Below, piece after piece: positions 17,297 through 25,451 of a DNA stretch of 64,000 nt. Both the position numbers and the translations under genes were made by a program. Under the pieces are notes generated by a model. It was given only the letters and a program-made list of their open reading frames with translations. It was not told where the DNA came from and searched no databases. The DNA lies in contig NZ_KZ559468.1 in NCBI RefSeq assembly GCF_002850745.1, positions 539,119 to 603,118 of the forward strand, written 5' to 3'. The stretch comes from Nonomuraea indica (GTDB taxonomy: Bacteria; Actinomycetota; Actinomycetes; Streptosporangiales; Streptosporangiaceae). Each line of letters opens with the position of its first letter. Position 1 is the stretch's first letter.

Positions 17297-18728
17297 GGTC
17301 GGCCAGCCGGGCGTAGGCCGAGGTCGTGGTGCCCCGGTCGTTCTCGTGCCGGTCGGCGGCCCGGTACAGGGTGTAGATGAGGTGCACCCCGGCCCAGCGC
17401 AGCGGCTCCGGCTCCCACTGGCGCACCTGCCGGCCCACCCACGGCAGCGCGGTCAGCTCGGTGTCGTGCCGCAGCACCAGATCCCGCAGGGTCCGACCGG
17501 CCAGGTTGGCGGTGGTGACGCCGCTGCCCACGTAGCCGCCCGCCCATCCGAGGCCGGTGGCGTGGTCGAGGTGCACGGTCGAGCACCAGTCGCGCGGCAC
17601 GCCGAGCACCCCGCACCACGAGTGCTGAACCCGCGCGTCGGCCGCCGCCGGGAACAGCTTGACCAGCATCCGCCACAGCAGCGCCACGGTGGACGCCTGG
17701 GTGACGCCCCGGTCGTCGGTGCGCGAGCCGAACCGGTACGGCACGCCGCGCCCGCCGATGGCGATGCGGTCGTCGGCGGTGCGCTGGGCGTAGATGTAGG
17801 CGTGGGCGGTGTCGCCGAGCAGCTCGTTCTGCGCCCAGCCGATGTGCTTCCACACCTCGGGAGGCAGCGGCTCGGTGACGATCATGGAGCTGTTCATCGG
17901 CAGCCACTGCCGGCGCTGGCCGGTCAGGCCGGCGGTGAACCCCTCGGTCGCGCGGATGACGTACTCGGCCGACACGACGCCCCGCGGGGTGACGGCCTCG
18001 GCCGGCCGGCCGTCCCGGCGCGGGCGGATCTCGGTGACGGTGGTGTTCTCGAAGACGTCCACGCCGAGCCCGGCGACGACGCGGGCCAGCCCGACGGCCA
18101 GCTTGGCCGGCTGGACGCGGGCGCAGTGCGGGGAGTAGGCGGCCTCCAGCGTGCCCGCCACCTGCAGGCGCTCGCGCTGCTCGTCACGGCTCAGCAGCCG
18201 CATGTCGTCCTCGCCGTACCCCCAGGCGCGCAGGTCGGCCACCTCCGCGCGCAACCGGCGGCGCTGCGCCGGGTTGGTGGCGACGTGCAGCACGCCGCCC
18301 TTGTACACGTCGGCGTCGACGTCCTCCTCGCGGGTGACACCGATGACCTCGTCCACCGCGCCGAACATCGCCCGCTGCAGGTCGATCATGGCCTGCCGGC
18401 CGCGGGCCTTGGCATGGCGCTCGCGCGACCCGGCGAACTCGGCCGACAGCCAGCCGCCGTTGCGGCCCGACGCCCCGAACCCGGCGAACTCCTTCTCCAG
18501 GATCGCCACGCGCAGGCCGGGGTCGGCCTTCTTCAGGTAGTAAGCCGTCCACAGCCCGGTGTAGCCGCCGCCGACGATGGCCACGTCGTACGCGCGGGAG
18601 CCCGGCAGCGCCGCCCGCCGGTCCGGCAGGCCGATCTGCCGGTACCAGAAGGAGACGCCGCCATTGGCGAAGTCCCCGCTCAGCGGGATGCCTCGTGTCA
18701 CGTCAGGAACCTTCCCCAGGTGGCTCAT
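17280..18728 (-). CDS. FAD-dependent amine oxidase/dehydrogenase (PuuB/DAO type)
   Basis: A 482-residue flavoprotein of the D-amino-acid oxidase fold. The dinucleotide-binding motif is YDVAIVGGGYTGLWTAYYL (glycines at residues 53-58), followed by ILEKEFAGFGASGRNGGW, typical of gamma-glutamylputrescine oxidoreductase and related amine oxidases. The C-terminal GLGWAGGYVGSGVTTANLAGRTLRDL closes the FAD site. Just upstream in the same direction is an XRE-cupin regulator of the PuuR type, which supports a role in polyamine or amine catabolism. No gamma-glutamylputrescine synthetase or aldehyde dehydrogenase gene is nearby, so the exact substrate is open. Confidence 0.85.
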   Translation of the reverse strand: MSHLGKVPDVTRGIPLSGDFANGGVSFWYRQIGLPDRRAALPGSRAYDVAIVGGGYTGLWTAYYLKKADPGLRVAILEKEFAGFGASGRNGGWLSAEFAGSRERHAKARGRQAMIDLQRAMFGAVDEVIGVTREEDVDADVYKGGVLHVATNPAQRRRLRAEVADLRAWGYGEDDMRLLSRDEQRERLQVAGTLEAAYSPHCARVQPAKLAVGLARVVAGLGVDVFENTTVTEIRPRRDGRPAEAVTPRGVVSAEYVIRATEGFTAGLTGQRRQWLPMNSSMIVTEPLPPEVWKHIGWAQNELLGDTAHAYIYAQRTADDRIAIGGRGVPYRFGSRTDDRGVTQASTVALLWRMLVKLFPAAADARVQHSWCGVLGVPRDWCSTVHLDHATGLGWAGGYVGSGVTTANLAGRTLRDLVLRHDTELTALPWVGRQVRQWEPEPLRWAGVHLIYTLYRAADRHENDRGTTTSAYARLADLISGR

Positions 18729-18757
18729 CGGAAAAATAGACGAAATCGGACATCAGG

Positions 18758-19330
18758 CTACGGCGTCGGCGGGCTGACCACCCAGAGCACCTCGGCGACC
18801 TCGTCGCCGTCGTTGACCGCCCGGTGGGGGACGGAGGTGTGGTACTCGATGCTGTCTCCCGGCTCCAGCGCGTGCGCGACGGCCTCGCCGGGCGCGCCGA
18901 GCCAGACGGCGACCCGGCCGCGCAGCACCAGGAAGATCTCCTGGGAGTCGCCGTGCGTGTACGGATCGTCGCCGGTGGAGGCGCCGGGGTCGAGCTCGCC
19001 CGCGTACATCTCCACGCCCCGCAACGGGCGCTGGGAGACGAGGAACTTGCGCACGCCGGGCCCGGCGGGCAGGGTCGGCCGCTCCGCGCGGCGCACCACC
19101 CGGTGCCCCACCTCGGTCTCGTCGCTGAACAGCTCGGCCACCGTCAGGCCCAGCGCCTGCGCGATCCGGCGCAGCATCCCCACGCTCGCGCTGGTCTGCC
19201 CGCGTTCGAGCTGGCTGATGAAGCTGGGGCTGGCCTGGGCCTCGACGGCGAGCGCGCGCACGGTCAGCCGGCGCATGGTCCGGTACGCCCTGATGCGGGC
19301 GCCCAGACGCGCGGTCTCCGACTCGGTCAT
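18758..19330 (-). CDS. XRE-family regulator with cupin domain (PuuR-like)
   Basis: About 190 residues. The N-terminal helix-turn-helix is RLGARIRAYRTMRRLTVRAL followed by ASPSFISQLERGQTSASV. The C-terminal cupin contains DPYTHGDSQEIFLVLRGRVAVWL and LEPGDSIEYHTSVPHRAVN, with potential metal-ligand histidines. This architecture is that of PuuR and related amine-responsive repressors. The ATG at 19330 is chosen because AAGGGG precedes it and the conserved HTH begins right after. The gene lies directly upstream of the amine oxidase gene (29-bp gap), so the two probably form one operon. A perfect inverted repeat 20 bp ahead of the start is a likely autoregulatory operator. Confidence 0.88.
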   Translation of the reverse strand: MTESETARLGARIRAYRTMRRLTVRALAVEAQASPSFISQLERGQTSASVGMLRRIAQALGLTVAELFSDETEVGHRVVRRAERPTLPAGPGVRKFLVSQRPLRGVEMYAGELDPGASTGDDPYTHGDSQEIFLVLRGRVAVWLGAPGEAVAHALEPGDSIEYHTSVPHRAVNDGDEVAEVLWVVSPPTP

Positions 19331-19349
19331 CGAACCCCTTGATCGCCTC

Positions 19350-19370
19350 CACTGAACAACCTGTTCAGTG
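19350..19370. promoter_or_regulatory. candidate operator, perfect 9-bp inverted repeat
   Basis: CACTGAACA-ACC-TGTTCAGTG: two 9-bp arms with a 3-bp spacer, ending 20 bp upstream of the XRE-cupin start. Its size and place fit a dimeric HTH binding site for that regulator. Confidence 0.6.
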
Positions 19371-19434
19371 ACAACGAAGGGACCGTACAGGCAGCCGGTA
19401 ACGACGCGATAACGCGCCTGCTGGGGGCTGTCCG

Positions 19435-20229
19435 TCACGCCCTACCAGGGCCATGGCCCTCACCCCCGGAACCCTCCCGGGCGGCCCGCGCGATCTGCTC
19501 CGCCGCCTCGCGCAGCGGCTCGACCAGGCGGTGCAACTCACGGGCCCGCCGGGAGGCGATCACGATGCCGAGCGCGGCGACCGGCCGCCCGTCCACCAGC
19601 ACCGGCACGGCGGCCGAGCAGGTGCCGAGCGTCATCTCCTCGTACGTCAGCGCGTAGCCCTGGGCGCGCACGCTGGCCAGCTCGCGCGCCAGCCGCCCCG
19701 GCTCGATGATCGTGTGCGGGGTCGGCCGCTCCAGCTTGCGCGCCAGGTACGCCTGCACGAACCAGTCGGGCTCGTAGGCCAGCAGCGCCTTGCCCACCCC
19801 GGTCGGGTGCATCGGCAGCCGCCCGCCGGTGCGCGACACGATCGGCACCGCGCGCCGCCCGTGCACCTTGTCCACGTACAGCACCTCAAGCCCGTCGCGC
19901 ACGGCCAGGTGGACGTTCTCCCCGGTGCTCGCGAACACCTCCTGCAGCCACGGATGCGCCATGTCCTGCAGCCGGCCGGGCGCGAGCTGGCCCAGCTCCC
20001 ACAGCCGCATCCCGATCCGCAACCGGCCGTCGGACGTGCGGCTGAGCGCCTGCCACGCCTCCAGCTCCGCCACCAGCCGGTGCGCCGTGCTCAACGCCAC
20101 CCCGCTGCGCCGGGCCAGATCGCTCAGCGTGAGCTGCTGATGGGCGGAGTCGAACGCGCCCAGGATGGCGAGCACCTTGGACGTCACCGAACGCCCGCCC
20201 TCCCGCGCTCCACCGGCCATGCGGCCCAT
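19435..20229 (-). CDS. IclR-family regulator, probable regulator of the pobA-pca genes
   Basis: About 264 residues. The N-terminal winged HTH (SKVLAILGAFDSAHQQLTLSDLARRSGVALSTAHRLVAELEA) is followed by an IclR effector-binding domain (VLYVDKVHGRRAVPIVSRTGGRLPMHPTGVGKALLA). ATG at 20229 is chosen for the GAGGG upstream. ATG at 20220 is possible. It is divergent from pobA with only 71 bp between starts, so both promoters must lie in that gap. PcaR, PcaU and PobR of known beta-ketoadipate systems are IclR-family proteins that bind protocatechuate, 4-hydroxybenzoate or 3-oxoadipate. Control of the neighbouring pob/pca genes is therefore a strong inference. Confidence 0.85.
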   Translation of the reverse strand: MGRMAGGAREGGRSVTSKVLAILGAFDSAHQQLTLSDLARRSGVALSTAHRLVAELEAWQALSRTSDGRLRIGMRLWELGQLAPGRLQDMAHPWLQEVFASTGENVHLAVRDGLEVLYVDKVHGRRAVPIVSRTGGRLPMHPTGVGKALLAYEPDWFVQAYLARKLERPTPHTIIEPGRLARELASVRAQGYALTYEEMTLGTCSAAVPVLVDGRPVAALGIVIASRRARELHRLVEPLREAAEQIARAAREGSGGEGHGPGRA

Positions 20230-20300
20230 CCTGCCCTCGTCTTCCGCCCAGTGGAAGAACAGGCTCGGCCCGGCCACCGGCGGGGCGGGAGGCTTGCCCC

Positions 20301-21455
20301 ATGCGCACTCAGGTCGGGATCATCGGGGCGGGACCCGCCGGGCTGCTCCTGTCCCACCTCCTCCACCTGCGCGGCATCTCCTCCGTGGTCCTGGAGAAAC
20401 GCAGCCGGGACCACGTCGAGCGGCGCGTGCGCGCCGGCGTGCTGGAACACGGCACCGTCGACACGCTCGTCCAGGCGGGCGTCGGCGCCAGGCTGCTGCG
20501 CGAAGGGCTGCCGCACCACGGCATCGAGCTCAGGTACGGCGCCGAAAGCCACCGCATCGCGTTCGACCAGCTCCTCCCGGGCAGGTCCATCACCGTGTAC
20601 GGGCAGCAGGAGGTCGTCAAGGACCTCATCGCCGCCAGGCTCGCGGCGGGCGGCGACATCCGCTTCGAGGTGACCGACGTGGCGCTGCACGCGCTGGAGG
20701 ATCGGCCCTACCTCACCTTCGGCGGCGAGCGGCTCGACTGCGACGTCATCGCCGGCTGCGACGGCTTCCACGGCGTGTCCCGCCCGGCCGTCCCCGACGG
20801 CGTCCTCACCACGTACGAGCGCGCCTACCCCTTCGCCTGGCTCGGGATCCTCGCCAGGGTGCCACCGTCGGCGGAGGAGCTCATCTACGCCAGGACCGAC
20901 CGCGGCTTCGCCCTGCACAGCATGCGCTCGCCCGAGGTCAGCCGCTTCTACCTGCAGGTGCCGCCCGACACCAGCGCCGACGACTGGCCGGACGAGCGGA
21001 TCTGGGCCGAGCTGAAGGCCCGGCTGGAGACCGTGCCCGGCTTCACGCTGGCCACCGGCGAGATCTTCGACAAGGGCGTGACCCCGATGCGCGGCTTCGT
21101 CACCGAGCCCATGCAGTACGGCAGGCTCTACCTGGCCGGCGACGCCGCCCACATCGTGCCGCCCACCGGCGCCAAGGGCCTCAACCTGGCCGTGGCCGAC
21201 GTGCGCGTGCTGGCCGAGGCGCTCGACGCCTTCTTCGCGACGGGCTCGGCCGACCTGCTCGACGGCTACTCGCGGGCGTGCCTGAAGCGGGTGTGGCGGG
21301 CGCAGCACTTCTCCTGGTGGATGACGACCCTGCTGCACACCTTCGACACCGACGACGACTACGGCCGGCGGCTTCAGGTGTCCCATCTCGACTACGTCAC
21401 CGCCTCGGAGGCGGCCGCGACGACCCTGGCGGAGAACTACGTGGGCCTGCCATGA
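20301..21455 (+). CDS. pobA: 4-hydroxybenzoate 3-monooxygenase
   Basis: A 384-residue class A flavoprotein hydroxylase that converts 4-hydroxybenzoate to protocatechuate with NAD(P)H and O2. VGIIGAGPAGLLLSHLL is the FAD-binding fold, RRVRAGVLEHGTVD is the highly conserved PobA segment, CDVIAGCDGFHGVSR is the DG motif that contacts FAD and NAD(P)H, and LYLAGDAAHIVPPTGAKGLNLAVADV is the GD motif. The length is normal. GGGAGG precedes the ATG. It is the first gene of a tightly packed pob/pca operon, divergent from the IclR regulator. Confidence 0.95.
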   Translation: MRTQVGIIGAGPAGLLLSHLLHLRGISSVVLEKRSRDHVERRVRAGVLEHGTVDTLVQAGVGARLLREGLPHHGIELRYGAESHRIAFDQLLPGRSITVYGQQEVVKDLIAARLAAGGDIRFEVTDVALHALEDRPYLTFGGERLDCDVIAGCDGFHGVSRPAVPDGVLTTYERAYPFAWLGILARVPPSAEELIYARTDRGFALHSMRSPEVSRFYLQVPPDTSADDWPDERIWAELKARLETVPGFTLATGEIFDKGVTPMRGFVTEPMQYGRLYLAGDAAHIVPPTGAKGLNLAVADVRVLAEALDAFFATGSADLLDGYSRACLKRVWRAQHFSWWMTTLLHTFDTDDDYGRRLQVSHLDYVTASEAAATTLAENYVGLP

Positions 21456-21495
21456 CCGATCCGACATCCGCCCCGACAGCAGACCGAGGACAGCC

Positions 21496-22164
21496 ATGAG
21501 CCACCCGCCCTACCTGAGTCCCGGCTACCGCAGCACCCTCCTGCGGGCGCCCGCGCACCCGCCGGTGCCGTTCACGGCCGACCCCGACACGATCGAGCTG
21601 ACCAGCCCCGTCTTCGGTCACGACGAGGTCGGCGCACTCGACCACGACCTCACCCGCCGGCACGCGGGCGAGCCGATCGGCGAGCGCATCATCGTCACCG
21701 GCCGCGTTCTCGACGACACCGGCCGGCCGCTGCGCGGCACGCTGGTGGAGCTGTGGCAGGCCAACTCGGCCGGCCGGTACGCGCACGACCTCGACCGGCA
21801 CCCGGCCCCGCTCGACCCCTGCTTCACCGGCGCCGGCCGGTGCCTCACCGACGACGAGGGCCGCTACCGGTTCGTCACGATCAAGCCCGGCGCCTACCCC
21901 TGGCGCAACCACCCCAACGCCTGGCGGCCCGCCCACCTGCACTTCTCCGTGTTCGGCACGGCGTTCACCCAGCGGCTCGTCACCCAGATGTACTTCCCGG
22001 GCGACCCGCTCATGCCGTTCGACCCGGTCCTGCAGTCGATCCCCGACGCCGCGGCCCGCGAACGGCTCGTCTCGTCCTTCTCCCTGGACGTGACCGAGCC
22101 GGAGTGGGCGCTGGGGTACACCTTCGACATCGTGCTCGGCCGTACGCCCGTGGAGAACCCATGA
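21496..22164 (+). CDS. pcaH: protocatechuate 3,4-dioxygenase beta subunit
   Basis: A 222-residue intradiol dioxygenase subunit carrying the non-heme Fe(III) site. Ligands are visible in KPGAYPWRNHPNAWRPAHLHFSVFG (Tyr and the two His of HLH) and an upstream ELWQANSAGRYAHD tyrosine. With PcaG it opens protocatechuate to 3-carboxy-cis,cis-muconate. GAGGAC precedes the ATG. The stop overlaps the pcaG start by four bases (ATGA), the usual sign of translational coupling of the two subunits. Confidence 0.95.
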   Translation: MSHPPYLSPGYRSTLLRAPAHPPVPFTADPDTIELTSPVFGHDEVGALDHDLTRRHAGEPIGERIIVTGRVLDDTGRPLRGTLVELWQANSAGRYAHDLDRHPAPLDPCFTGAGRCLTDDEGRYRFVTIKPGAYPWRNHPNAWRPAHLHFSVFGTAFTQRLVTQMYFPGDPLMPFDPVLQSIPDAAARERLVSSFSLDVTEPEWALGYTFDIVLGRTPVENP

Positions 22165-22652
22165 CCATCACACCGTCGCAGACCGTCGGGCCGTTCTTCG
22201 CCCACGCGCTGCCCTACCCGCACGACTGGGAGCTCGTACCGCCCGGCCACCCCGGCGCCGTCACCCTCGAGGGGCGGGTGCTCGACGGGGCGGGCGACCC
22301 CGTACCCGACGCGCTGCTGGAGCTGTGGCTCGGCCGCACCGGCGACCGGGGCGCGCTGCGGCGCGGCGACGGCGGCGTGTCCGGGTTCGGCCGGTGCGCC
22401 ACCGAGCCCGACGGCACGTACCGGTTCCGCACCGCGCCGCCGGCCGGGCCGTACCTGTCGCTGCAGATCTTCGCCCGCGGGCTGCTGCGGTCGGTGCTCA
22501 CCCGCGTCTACCTGGAGGACGTGCCCGACCCGCTGCTCGACGGCCTCGACCCCGCGCGGCGTGCCACGCTGCTCGCCACCCGCTCCGGCGACACCCACCG
22601 GTTCGACGTGCGCCTGCAGGGGGAGGGGGAGACGGTCTTCCTTGACTTCTGA
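22161..22652 (+). CDS. pcaG: protocatechuate 3,4-dioxygenase alpha subunit
   Basis: A 163-residue partner of PcaH. It keeps the intradiol dioxygenase fold (TPSQTVGPFFAHALPYP, DALLELWLGRTG, GRCATEPDGTYRFRT) but lacks the HLH iron-ligand cluster of the beta subunit, as expected for PcaG, which shapes the active site. It ends at GETVFLDF. The DNA coding for that end is partly duplicated 37 bp further on, where it forms the start of pcaB. Confidence 0.93.
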   Translation: MTITPSQTVGPFFAHALPYPHDWELVPPGHPGAVTLEGRVLDGAGDPVPDALLELWLGRTGDRGALRRGDGGVSGFGRCATEPDGTYRFRTAPPAGPYLSLQIFARGLLRSVLTRVYLEDVPDPLLDGLDPARRATLLATRSGDTHRFDVRLQGEGETVFLDF

Positions 22653-22707
22653 CGGGACTTCAGGCGGGACGGTCGCTTTTGACTTCTGACGGGACCTCGG
22701 GCGGGAC
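22642..22707 (+). repeat. direct repeat spanning the pcaG stop and the pcaB start
   Basis: A 29-bp block beginning TTGACTTCTGACGGGAC occurs at 22642 (where it holds the pcaG stop) and again at 22679 (where its TTG can start pcaB) with two mismatches. The period is 37 bp. Further partial copies of GGGAC(C/T)TCGGGCGGGAC follow inside pcaB. Confidence 0.8.
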
Positions 22708-24118
22708 TTCGGACGGAACTCCCGCGGGGACGTGCGGCGGTGCCGCGTCCCGGACCACCGGCGACCCTGCTCCGGACGGCGGGCTGCTCGCCCCGGTGCG
22801 CGCGGGCACCCGGGTGGAGCGGCTCACCTCCGACGCGGCGTGGGTGCGCGCCATGCTGGACGCCGAGGCGGCCCTCGCCCGCGCCCAGGCCCGTGCCGGT
22901 TACATCCCCGAACGGGCGGCGGCGCTCATCACCCGGGCGGCGGCGGACCTCACCGTGGACCCCGCCGGCCTGGCCCGCCGCGCCCGGCGCTCGGCCACCC
23001 CGGTCGTCCCCCTGGTCGCCGACCTCCGCGCCGCCTGCGGAGAGGCCGCCGCCTTCGTGCACAAGGGCGCGACCAGCCAGGACATCATGGACAGCGCCGC
23101 CATGCTGGTCGCCTCCCGCGCGGTCGCGGAGATCACGGCGGGCCTGGACGCCGCCATGCGCCCGCTCGCCGCGCTCGCCGACCGGCACCGTGACACCCTG
23201 ATGGCCGCCCGCACGCTGGGGCAGCAGGCCGTGCCCACGACGTTCGGCCTGAAGGCGGCCGGGTGGCTGGCCGGGCTGCTGCGCGCCCGCGACCGACTGC
23301 TGGCCGTGCGCCTGCCCGCCCAGCTCGGCGGCGCGGCCGGCACCCTCGCGGCCCTCGTCGAAGCGGCCCAAGTCGATGCGGTCTCCGCCGACGCGGCGCA
23401 CGTCGAAGCAGCCCGCGTCGAAGCGGTCCCCGCCGATGCGGTCTCCGCCGACGCGGACGCGCCCCCAGCGCGGGTGAGCGCACTCGCCCTCGTGGACCGG
23501 TACGCCGAGGAACTCGGGCTGGCCGCGCCCCCGGCGCCGTGGCACGCCGACCGGACCGTGGTGGGCGAGCTGGGGGCGGCCCTCGCGGGCACGGCGGAAG
23601 CGCTCGGCAAGATCGCCACTGACGTGATCCTGCTGGCCCAGACCGAGGTCGGCGAGGTGGCCGAGTCCGCTCCCGGCGGCTCCTCGGCCATGCCGCACAA
23701 GCGCAACCCCGCCCTGTCGGTGCTCGTCCGCTCGGCCGCGATGCAGGTGCCGGTGTACGCCCAGCCGCTGGGCCGTACCGGAGAGCACGAGCGCGCCGCC
23801 GGGGCGTGGCAGGCCGAGTGGGCGCCGCTGCGCGAGTGCCTGCGGCTGACCGGCGGCGCCGCCGAGACGGCCGCCGAGCTGCTGGCGGGCTTGACGGTGT
23901 TCCCCGGCCGGATGCGCGCCAACCTCGACCTCACCGGCGGCCGCGTCGTCTCCGAACGGCTGGCCGCCCACCTGCCGCAGGACGAGCTGTCGGCGCTGCT
24001 GCGCGCCGACGGCCCGCTGCGGGCCCCGGACGACCTGCTGGACCCGGCGGCCTACCTGGGCGCCGCCCACGAACTCATCGACCGCATCCTCACCGCCTAC
24101 CATGACCGCCACCCCTGA
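22679..24118 (+). CDS. pcaB: 3-carboxy-cis,cis-muconate cycloisomerase
   Basis: Up to 479 residues, a member of the fumarase/aspartase superfamily that lactonises 3-carboxy-cis,cis-muconate. The superfamily signature is GGSSAMPHKRNPALS. FVHKGATSQDIMDSAAML is the first conserved region and GRTGEHERAAGAWQAEW is typical of PcaB. The true start is not certain. The long frame opens with a TTG inside a duplicated block and reads a Gly/Thr/Ser repeat for about 40 residues before the conserved RVERLTSDAAWVRAMLDAEAA. A second low-complexity insert (VDAVSADAAHVEAARVEAVP, about residues 225-260) sits between conserved helices. Both ends of the core are intact, so the enzyme should be functional. Confidence 0.9.
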   Translation: MTSDGTSGGTSDGTPAGTCGGAASRTTGDPAPDGGLLAPVRAGTRVERLTSDAAWVRAMLDAEAALARAQARAGYIPERAAALITRAAADLTVDPAGLARRARRSATPVVPLVADLRAACGEAAAFVHKGATSQDIMDSAAMLVASRAVAEITAGLDAAMRPLAALADRHRDTLMAARTLGQQAVPTTFGLKAAGWLAGLLRARDRLLAVRLPAQLGGAAGTLAALVEAAQVDAVSADAAHVEAARVEAVPADAVSADADAPPARVSALALVDRYAEELGLAAPPAPWHADRTVVGELGAALAGTAEALGKIATDVILLAQTEVGEVAESAPGGSSAMPHKRNPALSVLVRSAAMQVPVYAQPLGRTGEHERAAGAWQAEWAPLRECLRLTGGAAETAAELLAGLTVFPGRMRANLDLTGGRVVSERLAAHLPQDELSALLRADGPLRAPDDLLDPAAYLGAAHELIDRILTAYHDRHP

Positions 24119-24152
24119 CGCCGCTCCAGCACCGCATCATCAGGACGGACCC

Positions 24153-25370
24153 ATGACCGCGCAGCTCACCCTTCACCATCGCGTCGACGGTCCCGCGGAC
24201 GGGCCGCTGCTCGTCCTCGGGCCGTCGCTCGGCACCACCATGGACCTCTGGCGGCCCCAGCTTCCGGCGCTGACCGAGTCCTGGCGGGTGCTCAGGTACG
24301 ACCTGCCCGGCCACGGCGGCTCCCCGGCCGCGCCCGCCGGGTTCACCGTCGACACGCTGGCCCGCGCCGTGCTCGATCTGGTGCCGGACGAGCCGTTCGC
24401 CGTCGGCGGGGTCTCCCTCGGCGGCGCCGTCGCCATAGCCGTGGCCGGAACCGTCACCGAACCCGGCCGGGTGCGCGGGCTCGTCCTCTGCTGCACCGCC
24501 GCCCGCTTCGGCCAGCCCGGACCGTGGCGGGAACGGGCCGCCGCCGTCCGCGCCGGCGGGGTGGCGGCCCTCGCCCCGGTCCTGGGTTCCCGCTGGTTCA
24601 CCCCCGGCTACGACGGCGGGTGGGTGCTGGACATGCCGGCCGGGGTGGACGCCGAGTCGTACGCCGCCTGCTGCGAGGCCCTCGCCGCCTGCGACCTCAC
24701 CGGGCGGCTGCCCGCGATCACCGCTCCCACCCTGGTCGTCGCCGGCGCGGACGACCCCGCGACCCCCTTGGACCAGGCTCTCGTCCTGGCCCGCGGCATC
24801 GCGGACGCCCACCTCGTGGTCGTCCCGCACGCCGCCCACCTCGCCACCGTTCAGCGTGCGGACGCGGTCACCCGGTTCATCACCGACCACCTGAACCCGC
24901 TCCTTCCCGATCGCCCGCACCGTGACGGCCCGGCAGGCGCTGCGCACTCCGCCGGCGATCCGGAACAACACCGGCCCCGAAGCAGCCGGGAGGAGAAGAG
25001 CCGGGCGGAGAGCTGGGCCGCCGGGATGCGGACCCGGCGCGAGGTGCTCGGCGACGCCCACGTCGACCGGGCGGTGGTGGCCACGACCGGCTTCACCCAC
25101 GACTTCCAGCACCTCATCACCCGCTACGCCTGGGACGAGATCTGGAACCGGCCAGGCCTCGACCGCCGCACCCGGAGCTGCGTCACCCTCACCGCGCTCG
25201 TCGCCCACGGCCATCTGGACGAGCTCGCCCTGCACGTCCGCGCGGCCCTGCGCAACGGCCTGACGCCGGACGAGATCGGGGAGGTGCTGCTGCAGACGGC
25301 GATCTACTGCGGGGTCCCGGCGGCCAACGCCGCCTTCGCCGTCGCCCAGCGCGTCCTCACCGAAGGCTGA
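24153..25370 (+). CDS. pcaL: fused 3-oxoadipate enol-lactonase / 4-carboxymuconolactone decarboxylase
   Basis: About 405 residues joining two pathway steps. The N-terminal alpha/beta hydrolase (PcaD-like) has GVSLGGAVA as nucleophile elbow and VVPHAAHLATVQ with the catalytic His. After a charged linker (EKSRAESWAAGMRTRREVLG), the C-terminal decarboxylase domain (PcaC-like) has HLDELALHVRAALRNGLTPD and IYCGVPAANAAFAVAQ. This PcaD-PcaC fusion is known from actinobacteria as PcaL. ATG at 24153 is preferred for its AGGAC. ATG at 24102 would overlap pcaB by 17 bp. It ends the cluster. The later steps (pcaIJ, pcaF) are not in the window. Confidence 0.93.
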   Translation: MTAQLTLHHRVDGPADGPLLVLGPSLGTTMDLWRPQLPALTESWRVLRYDLPGHGGSPAAPAGFTVDTLARAVLDLVPDEPFAVGGVSLGGAVAIAVAGTVTEPGRVRGLVLCCTAARFGQPGPWRERAAAVRAGGVAALAPVLGSRWFTPGYDGGWVLDMPAGVDAESYAACCEALAACDLTGRLPAITAPTLVVAGADDPATPLDQALVLARGIADAHLVVVPHAAHLATVQRADAVTRFITDHLNPLLPDRPHRDGPAGAAHSAGDPEQHRPRSSREEKSRAESWAAGMRTRREVLGDAHVDRAVVATTGFTHDFQHLITRYAWDEIWNRPGLDRRTRSCVTLTALVAHGHLDELALHVRAALRNGLTPDEIGEVLLQTAIYCGVPAANAAFAVAQRVLTEG

Positions 25371-25451
25371 CCGTCGCCGCGAGCCCCCGCGGCCCGACCC
25401 CGGCCGCGCCGCCACAGGGCGGTTCGCCATGCGGTGCTGCCGGAGCAGCGG

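Noticed and set aside
18758..20229. The XRE-cupin gene as regulator of the pob-pca cluster
   Set aside because: It is separated by the divergent IclR gene and lies directly upstream of the amine oxidase on the same strand, with its own palindrome. The IclR protein is the better candidate for the pob/pca genes.
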